A stretch of DNA of 23,859 nt from CG1-02-35-72 sp964564475 (lineage in GTDB: Bacteria; Bacteroidota; Bacteroidia; Flavobacteriales; Flavobacteriaceae): contig CAZMBM010000018.1 in assembly GCA_964564475.1 (NCBI GenBank), positions 1 through 23,859 of the forward strand, read 5' to 3'. Of the stretch, positions 16,022-23,467 are shown piece by piece. The stretch's first letter is position 1, and each line of letters begins with the position of its first letter. A model generated the notes under the pieces. That model had not been told where the DNA came from. It saw only the letters and a list, made by a program, of their open reading frames with translations, and did not search any database. The translations under genes were made by a program, and so were the position numbers.

Positions 16022-17090
16022 AATACTCTTTTTGGCAGTCTTATTTGCTTTTTTTGGATTTTCTACAGAATTTCCAAAAGGGAAGTATGAAAAATCTACC
16101 ACTATTAAGAAAGAGTTTAAAGTAAATGCCGACGCTTTACTTAAGATTAAAAATAGATACGGCAATGTTGATATTGTTTCTTGGGATCAAAATAAAATTG
16201 CTATGACCATTGTTATAACCGTAAACGGTTCTAGCGAAGATGCGGTAGAAAGAAAACTCAGAGATATTTATGTTGAATTTAAGTCGTCTTCTAGCGAAGT
16301 GTCTGCCAAGACAGTTATAGAAAGATCCTCTAGAAATTGGTCGTGGTGGGGGCGTAATAAGCGCTTAAATTACAAAATAAATTATACTGTTAAAATGCCT
16401 ATTACCAATAATTTAGATTTGACAAACGATTATGGTTCCATAAGCCTCGACAAACTTAAAGGCAATGCTACAATAAGTTGCGATTACGGCCGCTTTGATA
16501 TTGGTGAGTTACAAGGTACCCGTAACGAAATCAATGCCGATTATGTATCCTCTTCATCAATAAATTTTATAAATGAGGGTATTATTGATAGCGATTATTC
16601 TAAAATAACTATAGATAAAGCCAATAAAATAGATTTAAAAGCCGATTACACTGCAACTCAATTTGGAAAAGTAAACGATTTAGAATATTCTTGCGACTAC
16701 GGAAGTTTAAAGGCCGATAACATCGGTTCAATAGTTGGAAACGGCGATTACATAAGCTTAAGAATTGGAACGCTGTCAAAAATTTTAGATGTTAAGGCCG
16801 GCTATGGTTCTTTAAAAGTAGATAAAATTTTAAAAGGATTTAAATACGTAAAGGTAAATACAGATTACACTTCGGGTATGCGTTTTGGCTTTGAAAGGGG
16901 CAGTGCATTCGATTTTATAATTGATATGGAATACGCCCGTTTTAAATACGACGATATCGATCTAGATTTTCAAAAGAAAATAATTAAATCAACTTCAAAA
17001 TACTTTGAAGGCTATTTTGGAAAACCCAATAGTGGCAGCACAGTAAATATTGACGTAGAATACGGTAGTGTAACATTTTATAACAATTAA
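16002..17090 (+). CDS. Exported DUF4097-like repeat protein
   Basis: The 362-residue protein has a signal peptide (residues 1 to about 22, hydrophobic LFKILFLAVLFAFFGF) and resembles DUF4097 proteins, predicted to form a beta-solenoid. The tyrosine of a D-Y-(G/S/T) turn recurs at a regular distance: DY or GY at 143, 161, 180, 198, 215, 232, 249, 267 and 288, then EY at 310 and 353, most steps being 17-19 residues. An Arg/Trp-rich segment (SSRNWSWWGRNKR, 109-121) precedes the repeats. There is no sorting domain or lipobox, so it is likely periplasmic or loosely surface-bound. It overlaps the putative anti-sigma gene and lies 13 bases before the DUF2807 gene, so all four genes form one operon, probably under control of the first ECF sigma factor. 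Molecular function unknown. Confidence 0.82.
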   Translation: MKTHLFKILFLAVLFAFFGFSTEFPKGKYEKSTTIKKEFKVNADALLKIKNRYGNVDIVSWDQNKIAMTIVITVNGSSEDAVERKLRDIYVEFKSSSSEVSAKTVIERSSRNWSWWGRNKRLNYKINYTVKMPITNNLDLTNDYGSISLDKLKGNATISCDYGRFDIGELQGTRNEINADYVSSSSINFINEGIIDSDYSKITIDKANKIDLKADYTATQFGKVNDLEYSCDYGSLKADNIGSIVGNGDYISLRIGTLSKILDVKAGYGSLKVDKILKGFKYVKVNTDYTSGMRFGFERGSAFDFIIDMEYARFKYDDIDLDFQKKIIKSTSKYFEGYFGKPNSGSTVNIDVEYGSVTFYNN

Positions 17091-17103
17091 AAACTTAAAG
17101 ACA

Positions 17104-17832
17104 ATGAAAAAATTAACAGCAATTTTTGTACTTGTGGCTTTAACAGCAACAACGGTACAGGCTCAGTGGTTTAGTAAACGCATTAGAGGTAACAGTAAAA
17201 TGACAGAAGTAACACGTAACGTAGGCAATTTTAACGGTGTAAGCGTTGGCGGTTCTTTTTATGTAAAATTAGTGGCAGGAAAAGAAGGTAAAATTACTAT
17301 AAATGCTGAAGAAAACTTACTGCCGTATTTAATTACCGAAGTTAAAGACAGAACCTTAAAAATAAAATGGAGAAAAGGTATAAGCGTAAACAGACATAAG
17401 CGTATTTTAGTCACAGTACCGTTTAAAGATATTTCAAAAGTATCATTGGCCGGTTCAGGCGAAGTTTACACAGAGAACAGTATTATCAATACAAATAAAT
17501 TAAAAGTATCGTTAGCCGGATCGGGCGATATAAAACTCGACGTTAAAACGAGTAATATTTCTGCCAGTATAGCGGGTTCAGGTGACATCAAATTAAATGG
17601 AACAACCGATGGTTTTAAAGCGTCAATTGCCGGTTCGGGCGACATACACGCTTTTGATTTACATGCGAAATCGGCTAATTTGAGTATTGCGGGTTCCGGA
17701 GGTATTAAGACGAGTACTTCTGAGGTGCTTAAGGTAAGTATTGCCGGCTCAGGTGATATCTATTATAAAGGGAATCCTAAAGAGGATGTGCGTATTGCCG
17801 GCTCGGGTAGTTTGCGCTCAAAAAATGATTAG
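17104..17832 (+). CDS. DUF2807 (head GIN domain) exported protein
   Basis: This 242-residue protein has a signal peptide (MKKLTAIFVLVALTATTVQA, cleavage near QA-QW). The mature part is the DUF2807 putative adhesin domain: RNVGNFNGVSVGGSFYVKL at the start, then seven AGSG turns at 116, 138, 157, 176, 196, 214 and 232, in the repeated frame S-(I/L)-A-G-S-G-(D/E/G)-I. The 18-22 residue spacing is that of a beta-helix in which each turn stacks the same loop. It is the last gene of the first sigma operon, and a terminator follows 22 bases on. Such proteins are common near ECF or PspC-type envelope-stress genes in Bacteroidota, but their role is not established; autotransporter or adhesin naming is only by resemblance. 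Confidence 0.88.
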   Translation: MKKLTAIFVLVALTATTVQAQWFSKRIRGNSKMTEVTRNVGNFNGVSVGGSFYVKLVAGKEGKITINAEENLLPYLITEVKDRTLKIKWRKGISVNRHKRILVTVPFKDISKVSLAGSGEVYTENSIINTNKLKVSLAGSGDIKLDVKTSNISASIAGSGDIKLNGTTDGFKASIAGSGDIHAFDLHAKSANLSIAGSGGIKTSTSEVLKVSIAGSGDIYYKGNPKEDVRIAGSGSLRSKND

Positions 17833-17854
17833 AAATAAGATACTTTTACACTAT

Positions 17855-17883
17855 AAAAAAAGTCACGACCTGTGGCTTTTTTT
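17855..17883 (+). terminator. Terminator of the first ECF sigma operon
   Basis: A 12-bp stem pairs 17855-17866 with 17872-17883 around a 5-base loop (GACCT), with one G-T wobble. Seven A lead into it and the right arm ends in seven T. It lies 22 bases after the DUF2807 stop codon. Confidence 0.82.
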
Positions 17884-17930
17884 GTGCCTTAAATGTAAAG
17901 TGTTAAATATATATTAAATACTTAAAATCC

Positions 17931-17961
17931 TGTTACAAATGGCAATTTAGGTAGTCTAATA
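17931..17961 (+). promoter_or_regulatory. Candidate ECF-type promoter of the 138-aa repeat protein gene
   Basis: TGTTACA (17931-17937), 16 bases, then GTCTAATA (17954-17961), ending 23 bases before the ATG. Spacing and both boxes agree with the motif in front of the two sigma genes. It stands directly after the terminator of the first sigma operon, where an independent promoter is needed. Confidence 0.5.
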
Positions 17962-17984
17962 GGTATATAAATAATAATTTAAAA

Positions 17985-18401
17985 ATGAAAAAGATAACAC
18001 TAATTTTAGCCGTAGTTTTAAGTTTTACCTACTCCTATAGCGCCACTCAAAAAGCCTATACAAAAACCAAACCTATTGACTCACTTTACATAGCCCAAGA
18101 AGCTGATGAAGGCTTTGATTTTGATTACAAATCCTATTTACCGAAAGATTTTCAAGCCTATGATTTAAGCGATAACGAAGCCGATATTTCGCAATGGGTT
18201 GATGAAGATGACACAGACGAAGCTTTCGATTTTGACCATACTGCCTATTTACCTGTTGGATTTAATCCTAATAAAGAATTTAACCATTTGTTTTTGAGTA
18301 CAGTAAAAATGGTAAACGAAGAAGAAGACGCTCCTTTTAATTTTGATATTAAAATCTACACTAAAAAAATGAAAAAAGTATTGGTATCGTTGCGTAAATA
18401 A
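17985..18401 (+). CDS. Small exported protein with 37-residue repeats
   Basis: I cannot assign a function. The 138-residue product has a signal peptide (MKKITLILAVVLSFTYSYSA) and a short, very acidic mature region. It contains three copies of a unit at an exact 37-residue step: FDFDYKSYLPKDF at 44, FDFDHTAYLPVGF at 81 and the shorter FNFDIKIY at 118, each preceded by acidic residues (QEADEG, DDTDEA, EEEDAP). The C-terminus is basic (TKKMKKVLVSLRK). There is no cysteine, lipobox or membrane helix beyond the signal. It follows the first sigma operon, has a terminator on each side, and a candidate ECF promoter precedes it, so it is a likely regulon member. Short proteins with this F-D-F and Y-L-P pattern seem familiar from Flavobacteriaceae. 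Confidence 0.78.
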   Translation: MKKITLILAVVLSFTYSYSATQKAYTKTKPIDSLYIAQEADEGFDFDYKSYLPKDFQAYDLSDNEADISQWVDEDDTDEAFDFDHTAYLPVGFNPNKEFNHLFLSTVKMVNEEEDAPFNFDIKIYTKKMKKVLVSLRK

Positions 18402-18454
18402 ACAAATACCGCCAGCTGTATAGCATTCTATATATTTTAAATTAGTTAACAATT

Positions 18455-18482
18455 AAGCAGGTAAATATTTATCTGCTTTTTT
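18455..18482 (+). terminator. Terminator of the 138-aa gene
   Basis: AAGCAG (18455-18460) pairs with CTGCTT (18473-18478), and the pairing continues inward through a G-T wobble and TAAA/TTTA to a 2-base loop. A T run (to 18482) follows. It lies about 53 bases after the stop codon at 18401. Confidence 0.75.
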
Positions 18483-18660
18483 TAATATATTCAAGTAAAT
18501 GATGTAATGTAACGACGTCATATCCTTTAGATAATACCATAGGTGATAAGTATTTTAGCTTGCATTCAATTTTAACACTGCCCACAGCGATTAAATAATC
18601 AGAACATTCCAAAGTAATTTCGGCAATAACGTTTATTTTTACATTTTTAAATAATTGTTT

Positions 18661-21105
18661 TTGCAGTATTTTGTAAACGTCATAGTACCCATTCCGCTTC
18701 AAAAGTTATTTACCTACGCCATAACGTTTGATGAAGCTGCTGTCCTTCAAGTAGGGATGCGTGTGGTAGTGCCTTTTGGTAAAACAAAACTCTACACGGC
18801 TATTGTATCACAGCTTCATCAAGAAGCCCCTAAGGTGTACGAAGCAAAGGCTATTTATCAAATTTTAGATACCACATCCCTTATTACAGAAAAACAATTG
18901 ACACATTGGCAATGGTTGGCGTCATACTATTGTTGTACACTTGGCGAAGTGCTTAGAGCCGCTTTACCGTCGTCATTATTGTTGGAAAGCGAAACATTGG
19001 TTGTTAAAAATCCTTCGTTTAATGATGAAGCCGCCTTAACAGATGACGAATTTCTTATTTTTGAGGCCTTACAGTACCAAAATAATCTCAAAATCAAAGA
19101 TATAAGTGCTATTTTACAGAAAAAAAATGTTGTCGGCACCATACAGCGTTTGCTTAAAAAAGAGGCTATAGAACTAAAAGAAGCGCTATACGAACAATAT
19201 AAACCCAAGTTTGAAAAATACCTAAAATTAAATCCGATTTACAGGAAAAAAGAGGCCCTAAATAATTTTTTAGAAAGCCTTAATAGAGCCCCAAAACAAC
19301 GCCGATTGGTATTGGGTTATTTTGGTTTAAAGCCTAAAAATGATGGATTGATAAGTATTTCTAAGCTTTTAAAACAAGCACAAATAGGAACGGCTGTTTT
19401 AAAGACCCTAACAGATAAAGGGTTTTTTGAAATAGTTTACCAACGTGTTGACAGAGTGCAATATAAAGGAGCTATAAGCCCTGTTTTTAAACTTTCTGTC
19501 GCACAAGAAAAAGCCTTTAAAGAGATTAATAAAAACCTAGAAATACATGAAGTATGTCTGCTTCACGGCATTACTTCGAGTGGCAAAACCGAAGTATATA
19601 CACGTTTAATTAAGCAGACCCTAGAAAGCGGTAAACAGGTTTTATTTTTACTTCCCGAAATAGCTTTAACCACACAGCTGATTTATAGATTGCAGACATT
19701 TTTTGGTGATAAACTGGCTGTTTTTCATTCTAAATACAGTTTGAATGAAAGGGTAGAAGTGTGGCAACAATTGCTGCAAAAGAGTGTAAAGGCACAAATA
19801 ATAGTCGGCGCCCGTTCAGCTTTGCTTTTACCCTTTACCGATTTGGGATTGATAATAGTTGATGAAGAGCAAGAAACCTCATACAAACAATTTGACCCCG
19901 CACCACGATATCACGCCCGCGATGCGTCTATTGTATTGGCTAAAATTCATCATGCCAAAGTTATTTTAGGCAGTGCCACACCTTCGTTAGAAAGTTTTTA
20001 CAATGCTGAAAATAATAAGTTTGGTTTGGTAAATCTCACAGAGCGCTATGGTGAAGGTAAGCCTCCCCATATTAAACTTATAGATTTAAAAGAACAGTAT
20101 AAGAAAAAGACAATGAAGGGCATTTTTTCGACCTATTTGTTAGCAGCTATTGACAAAACACTGCGTCAAAACGAACAGGTTATTATTTTTCAAAACCGTC
20201 GTGGTTTTGCCCCTGTTGTCACTTGTACCACCTGTGGTACGACACCTCATTGTCCTAATTGCGATGTGAGTTTAACGTATCATAAGCTCAAACACAATTT
20301 GCAATGTCATTACTGTGGGTATGGCGAAGCCATGCCTATTCAATGTAAGGCCTGTGGGAACACCACATTAAATACCAAAGGCTTTGGAACCGAGCAAATA
20401 GCCAATGCGCTACAAGAATTTTACCCTGATATTGCTATAGGACGTATGGATTTTGACACCACACGTGGTAAGTATGCCTATCAGAAATTAATAAACGATT
20501 TTCAAGAGGGTCAAACCAAAATATTGGTGGGAACCCAAATGTTGGCTAAGGGCTTAGATTTTTCAAAAGTCACTTTGGTAGGAGTAATGTTAGCTGATAG
20601 CATGCTAAACTACCCTGATTTTAGGGCTCACGAGCGTAGCTACCAATTGTTACAACAGGTAGCAGGACGTGCCGGCAGAAATAAGCAAGGCCAAGTTGTC
20701 ATTCAGACCTACAGTCCACAGCATCCCGTTTTACAGCAGGTGTGTAATCACGATTATAACACCATGTACCGAATACAAATACAAGAACGTAGCCAGCACC
20801 TGTATCCCCCATACGTTCGGTTGGTAAAAATTATTATCAAACACAAAGATCCACATAAATTGTACAGGGCAAGTTTATGGTTAGATAAACTTTTTAAGCA
20901 ATTATTTAACAGCTGTGTTTTGGGCCCCAGCGACCCACCGGTTTCGCGTATAAGAAATCAGTATATTAAAACGTTTTTAATTAAACTTCCTAAAAATAAA
21001 CATTTAGCCAATTCTAAAAATAAAATTTTAAAAGTTAGAAACAGTTTTGAGAGCGTAGCCGAATTTAGATCTGTACGTTTTATAATTGATGTTGATTGCT
21101 ATTAA
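18661..21105 (+). CDS. priA: Primosomal protein N' (PriA helicase)
   Basis: PriA binds abandoned replication forks, unwinds the lagging arm and reloads the primosome. Residue numbers here count from the alternative TTG at 18655 (816 residues). The N-terminal 3'-DNA-binding domain starts YFVNVIVPIPLQKLFTYA. Walker A is GITSSGKT (305-312) and the Walker B motif DEEQ is at 403-406. A zinc-binding insert has eight cysteines in four CxxC pairs (524/527, 533/536, 551/554, 564/567). Late helicase motifs are GTQMLAKGLDFSKV and QVAGRAGRNKQGQVVIQT, and a C-terminal domain closes the protein. All parts are complete. TTG at 18661 is preferred because it gives MQYFVNVIVP, matching the usual first residues of the family; 18655 adds only two residues. 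It is transcribed alone, upstream of the second sigma operon. Confidence 0.96.
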   Translation: MQYFVNVIVPIPLQKLFTYAITFDEAAVLQVGMRVVVPFGKTKLYTAIVSQLHQEAPKVYEAKAIYQILDTTSLITEKQLTHWQWLASYYCCTLGEVLRAALPSSLLLESETLVVKNPSFNDEAALTDDEFLIFEALQYQNNLKIKDISAILQKKNVVGTIQRLLKKEAIELKEALYEQYKPKFEKYLKLNPIYRKKEALNNFLESLNRAPKQRRLVLGYFGLKPKNDGLISISKLLKQAQIGTAVLKTLTDKGFFEIVYQRVDRVQYKGAISPVFKLSVAQEKAFKEINKNLEIHEVCLLHGITSSGKTEVYTRLIKQTLESGKQVLFLLPEIALTTQLIYRLQTFFGDKLAVFHSKYSLNERVEVWQQLLQKSVKAQIIVGARSALLLPFTDLGLIIVDEEQETSYKQFDPAPRYHARDASIVLAKIHHAKVILGSATPSLESFYNAENNKFGLVNLTERYGEGKPPHIKLIDLKEQYKKKTMKGIFSTYLLAAIDKTLRQNEQVIIFQNRRGFAPVVTCTTCGTTPHCPNCDVSLTYHKLKHNLQCHYCGYGEAMPIQCKACGNTTLNTKGFGTEQIANALQEFYPDIAIGRMDFDTTRGKYAYQKLINDFQEGQTKILVGTQMLAKGLDFSKVTLVGVMLADSMLNYPDFRAHERSYQLLQQVAGRAGRNKQGQVVIQTYSPQHPVLQQVCNHDYNTMYRIQIQERSQHLYPPYVRLVKIIIKHKDPHKLYRASLWLDKLFKQLFNSCVLGPSDPPVSRIRNQYIKTFLIKLPKNKHLANSKNKILKVRNSFESVAEFRSVRFIIDVDCY

Positions 21106-21127
21106 TTCCTGTTTTTTTAATAAAAAC

Positions 21128-21159
21128 TGAAACATTTAGTACGGTATTTGCGTCTTGTA
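21128..21159 (+). promoter_or_regulatory. Candidate ECF-type promoter of the second sigma operon
   Basis: TGAAACA (21128-21134), 17 bases, then GTCTTGTA (21152-21159), ending 25 bases before the TTG start. It resembles the sites at 14880 and 17931 but has a spacer one base longer. Confidence 0.45.
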
Positions 21160-21184
21160 GTTAAGAGGCACATATAAATATATT

Positions 21185-21748
21185 TTGAAAGTTATTTCAT
21201 TGCATAAAAATCAGACACTTTTAATCAAAAAGCTCAGGCAAGAGAATCGTGAGGCCCAAGAGGTTTTGTTTAAGCAATTTTCACCCAAGATGTTAGGTGT
21301 TTGCAGGCAATACATTACAGATAGACATAGGGCCGAAGAGTTAATGTTAAACGGTTTTTTAAAAGTTTTTAATAAGCTAACTACCTTTCAGTCTAAAGGT
21401 AGTTTCGAGGGGTGGATACGCCGCATTATGATTAACGAATGTCTATCGTACTTGCGCAAGCACGATAGACTGGTTTTTGTAGAAGATACACAAGTGTTTG
21501 AAGAGGTCACTTCAGAAAAAGATGAAGAACAAGATATCAGTCCCCTACAGAAATTGGTTGATGCCTTACCAAGTTCTTGGCGTACTGTATTTAATCTTTT
21601 TGCGGTTGAAGGCTATAGACATAAAGAAATTGCCCAGATGTTGGGTATAACCGAAATGACTTCAAGATCGCGTTATTTTAAGGCTAAAAAGCAACTACAA
21701 GCGGCCTATTTAAACTTAAAAGATATGACTTATGAAAAAGGATATTGA
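21185..21748 (+). CDS. RNA polymerase sigma factor, ECF (sigma-70 family)
   Basis: This is the second ECF sigma factor, 187 residues. Region 2 is at about 25-75 (EVLFKQFSPKMLGVCRQYI, then RAEELMLNGFLKVFNKLTTF, then GSFEGWIRRIMINECLSYLRK, the typical end of region 2). Region 4 is at about 125-175 (LPSSWRTVFNLFAVEGYRHKEIAQML, then TSRSRYFKAKKQLQAAY). The start is TTG at 21185; region 2 would be truncated from any later ATG. It overlaps the following membrane gene by 17 bases, as in the first pair, although the two sigma proteins differ clearly in sequence. A candidate ECF promoter lies upstream. Confidence 0.93.
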   Translation: MKVISLHKNQTLLIKKLRQENREAQEVLFKQFSPKMLGVCRQYITDRHRAEELMLNGFLKVFNKLTTFQSKGSFEGWIRRIMINECLSYLRKHDRLVFVEDTQVFEEVTSEKDEEQDISPLQKLVDALPSSWRTVFNLFAVEGYRHKEIAQMLGITEMTSRSRYFKAKKQLQAAYLNLKDMTYEKGY

Positions 21749-22397
21749 ACAATTAATCGTTAAGGATTTTAAACAACGCCACTTAGCAGTCAGTCATAAT
21801 GCTTTTGACAGACTTATGGATAAAAAACAGCTGTTTGCATCAAAAAGACGCTTAACTCTGTACAAGTATTTAGCTGTAGCGGCCACTGTTTTGCTATTTA
21901 TTTTTTCACTGTCACTCATAAAAAAACCAGTAACTTCGGTTAAAGACACAGTAACAGAAGTAAATAAAACACCTGTTTTAATTAAAGAAAAAAGAGCTGC
22001 TGATTCGGGTTTTAAAGAATCCTTAAATGCATCCGGTTCGTGGGTCGATACGGCCAGCCGTCATAAAGTAAAACATTTACCTGTTTTTAGAATATCGCCC
22101 CTATCAAAGTCAGATGTTACTATGGGCACATCAAATAAAGTTGATGTTTTTAGAAATCCGCATTTAAAATTTATTGATAAACCGCTACATATTTCTGATG
22201 CTGAATTAAATACTTTATTAACATCCGCTACAGCGCAATTGAAAAATAAAAGTAGCGACAGCTTAAAAGTAAATGCTTTACAAATGCTTTATGATATAGA
22301 AATTGAAATAAATAAACCTTTACCCGAAAAAATTATTTTGACACTGAAGTCGGGTTCTAAGACTTTAAAAGATATTATAAACCCAAAAGATAATTAA
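21732..22397 (+). CDS. Putative membrane anti-sigma factor
   Basis: This 221-residue protein has a short cytoplasmic N-terminus (about 1-43, containing NAFDRLMDKKQLF), one membrane helix at about 45-64 (YLAVAATVLLFIFSLSLI) and a periplasmic tail of about 155 residues. The tail is rich in Lys, Ser and Thr and ends in a compact segment (LNTLLTSATAQLK, then LQMLYDIEIEINKPLPEKII). Its arrangement equals that of the gene at 15488. The FDR segment before the membrane helix is shared by both and may contact the sigma factor. No named anti-sigma domain is evident. It lies 2 bases before the outer-membrane-type gene, so the three are co-transcribed. Confidence 0.72.
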   Translation: MKKDIEQLIVKDFKQRHLAVSHNAFDRLMDKKQLFASKRRLTLYKYLAVAATVLLFIFSLSLIKKPVTSVKDTVTEVNKTPVLIKEKRAADSGFKESLNASGSWVDTASRHKVKHLPVFRISPLSKSDVTMGTSNKVDVFRNPHLKFIDKPLHISDAELNTLLTSATAQLKNKSSDSLKVNALQMLYDIEIEINKPLPEKIILTLKSGSKTLKDIINPKDN

Positions 22398-22399
22398 TT

Positions 22400-23461
22400 A
22401 TGACACGATATTTATATTTTATAATCGGCTTACTGTTGTTTAATAACCTTAGCATGATGGCACAAGACAAAACATTTGAAGAAAAGGCTAAAGTGCTGAA
22501 GTTGAGAATAGAAAAGATAACTTCAGAAGAGCGTAGTCTGCTTAAAGAAACGATTAAAGATATTACAAGACGCTTAAATGCACAAGAAATTACGGCTGAA
22601 GAAGCTCAGAAATTGAAAGAAAAAGCGGCGCATAATTCAGCCAAAACCATTCAATCAAGAATTGCACCTATTGAAAAAAGTTTGCAAAACCTTATAAAGA
22701 ATGATGTAGTTGATAAAACCCTGTACAAAGAAGAGAATTACAAAAGATTCAGCATTGGAGGCTTTGATGTTGACTATACGAAACATTATAATCGTAGGTC
22801 TCATAAAAAATACTGGTCTAGGCGGACCCATACTTATACCGTACTTTCTTTGGGTTTAAATAATATAGCCACGAATAATAACTTAGGAGGCATAGACAAC
22901 TCTGCATTCGACTTTTGGAAGTCGCGCTATATAGAAATAGGTTCAAACAGTAAAACACGAATCTTTAAAAATGGGGGTTTGTTTTATTTTGATTTTGGTT
23001 TTTCGTTTATATCTAGCATGTTATATCCCAAACAAAATCAATTTTTTGAAATAAACGGCACAACGACAGACTTAAAAGTTCATTCTGAAAATCTGGATAA
23101 ATCTAAGTTTAAAAATCTACAATTAATATTTCCCGCTTATTTAGAAATGGATTTTAGCCGTCCTTATCGTGATGATGACCAAATGCGATTTAGGCCTAAT
23201 CGCGGCTTTAAAATGGGCTTTGGAGGCTTTTTAGGGGTCAACCTTAAAACAAAACAAGTACTTAAATATGATATTAATGATGTTAAGGTACGAGATGTTA
23301 AAAAAGGTGATTTTAACGTCAGTAATTTCTTATACGGACTAAATGCCTTTATAGGACACAGAGATACCAGTTTCTTTGTAAGGTACTACCTCAACCCGTT
23401 GTTTAAAAACAACAATATCGATCAAAATAACGTGGCTTTTGGCCTGCGTTTTGATTGGTAA
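22400..23461 (+). CDS. Exported protein with helical N-domain and outer-membrane beta-barrel
   Basis: The 353-residue protein has a signal peptide (residues 1-21, ending SMMAQ). Residues about 24-100 are charged and helical (EEKAKVLKLRIEKITSEERS, then NAQEITAEEAQKLKEKAAH), probably a coiled coil in the periplasm. From about 135 on, alternating hydrophobic and aromatic strands appear (THTYTVLSLGLNNIA, GGLFYFDFGFSFISSMLYP, LQLIFPAYLEMDFS, GFKMGFGGFLGVNLKT, FFVRYYLNPLF), and the chain ends in FGLRFDW with an aromatic last residue, the usual signal for beta-barrel insertion. It is the last gene of the second sigma operon and converges on the partial gene at 23468. It may be the effector or the sensor-side partner of that sigma system; the sequence does not decide. 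Confidence 0.8.
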   Translation: MTRYLYFIIGLLLFNNLSMMAQDKTFEEKAKVLKLRIEKITSEERSLLKETIKDITRRLNAQEITAEEAQKLKEKAAHNSAKTIQSRIAPIEKSLQNLIKNDVVDKTLYKEENYKRFSIGGFDVDYTKHYNRRSHKKYWSRRTHTYTVLSLGLNNIATNNNLGGIDNSAFDFWKSRYIEIGSNSKTRIFKNGGLFYFDFGFSFISSMLYPKQNQFFEINGTTTDLKVHSENLDKSKFKNLQLIFPAYLEMDFSRPYRDDDQMRFRPNRGFKMGFGGFLGVNLKTKQVLKYDINDVKVRDVKKGDFNVSNFLYGLNAFIGHRDTSFFVRYYLNPLFKNNNIDQNNVAFGLRFDW

Positions 23462-23467
23462 AAAACT

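Noticed and set aside
15463..16165. Minus-strand frames (74 and 68 residues) across the anti-sigma gene junctions
   Set aside because: They are antisense to overlapping, coherent plus-strand operon genes and have no support of their own.
21135..21151. TATTTG near 21145 as a housekeeping -7 element for the second sigma gene
   Set aside because: It lacks the two-base gap of TAnnTTTG and has no TTG about 19 bases upstream; it falls in the spacer of the better ECF-type match.
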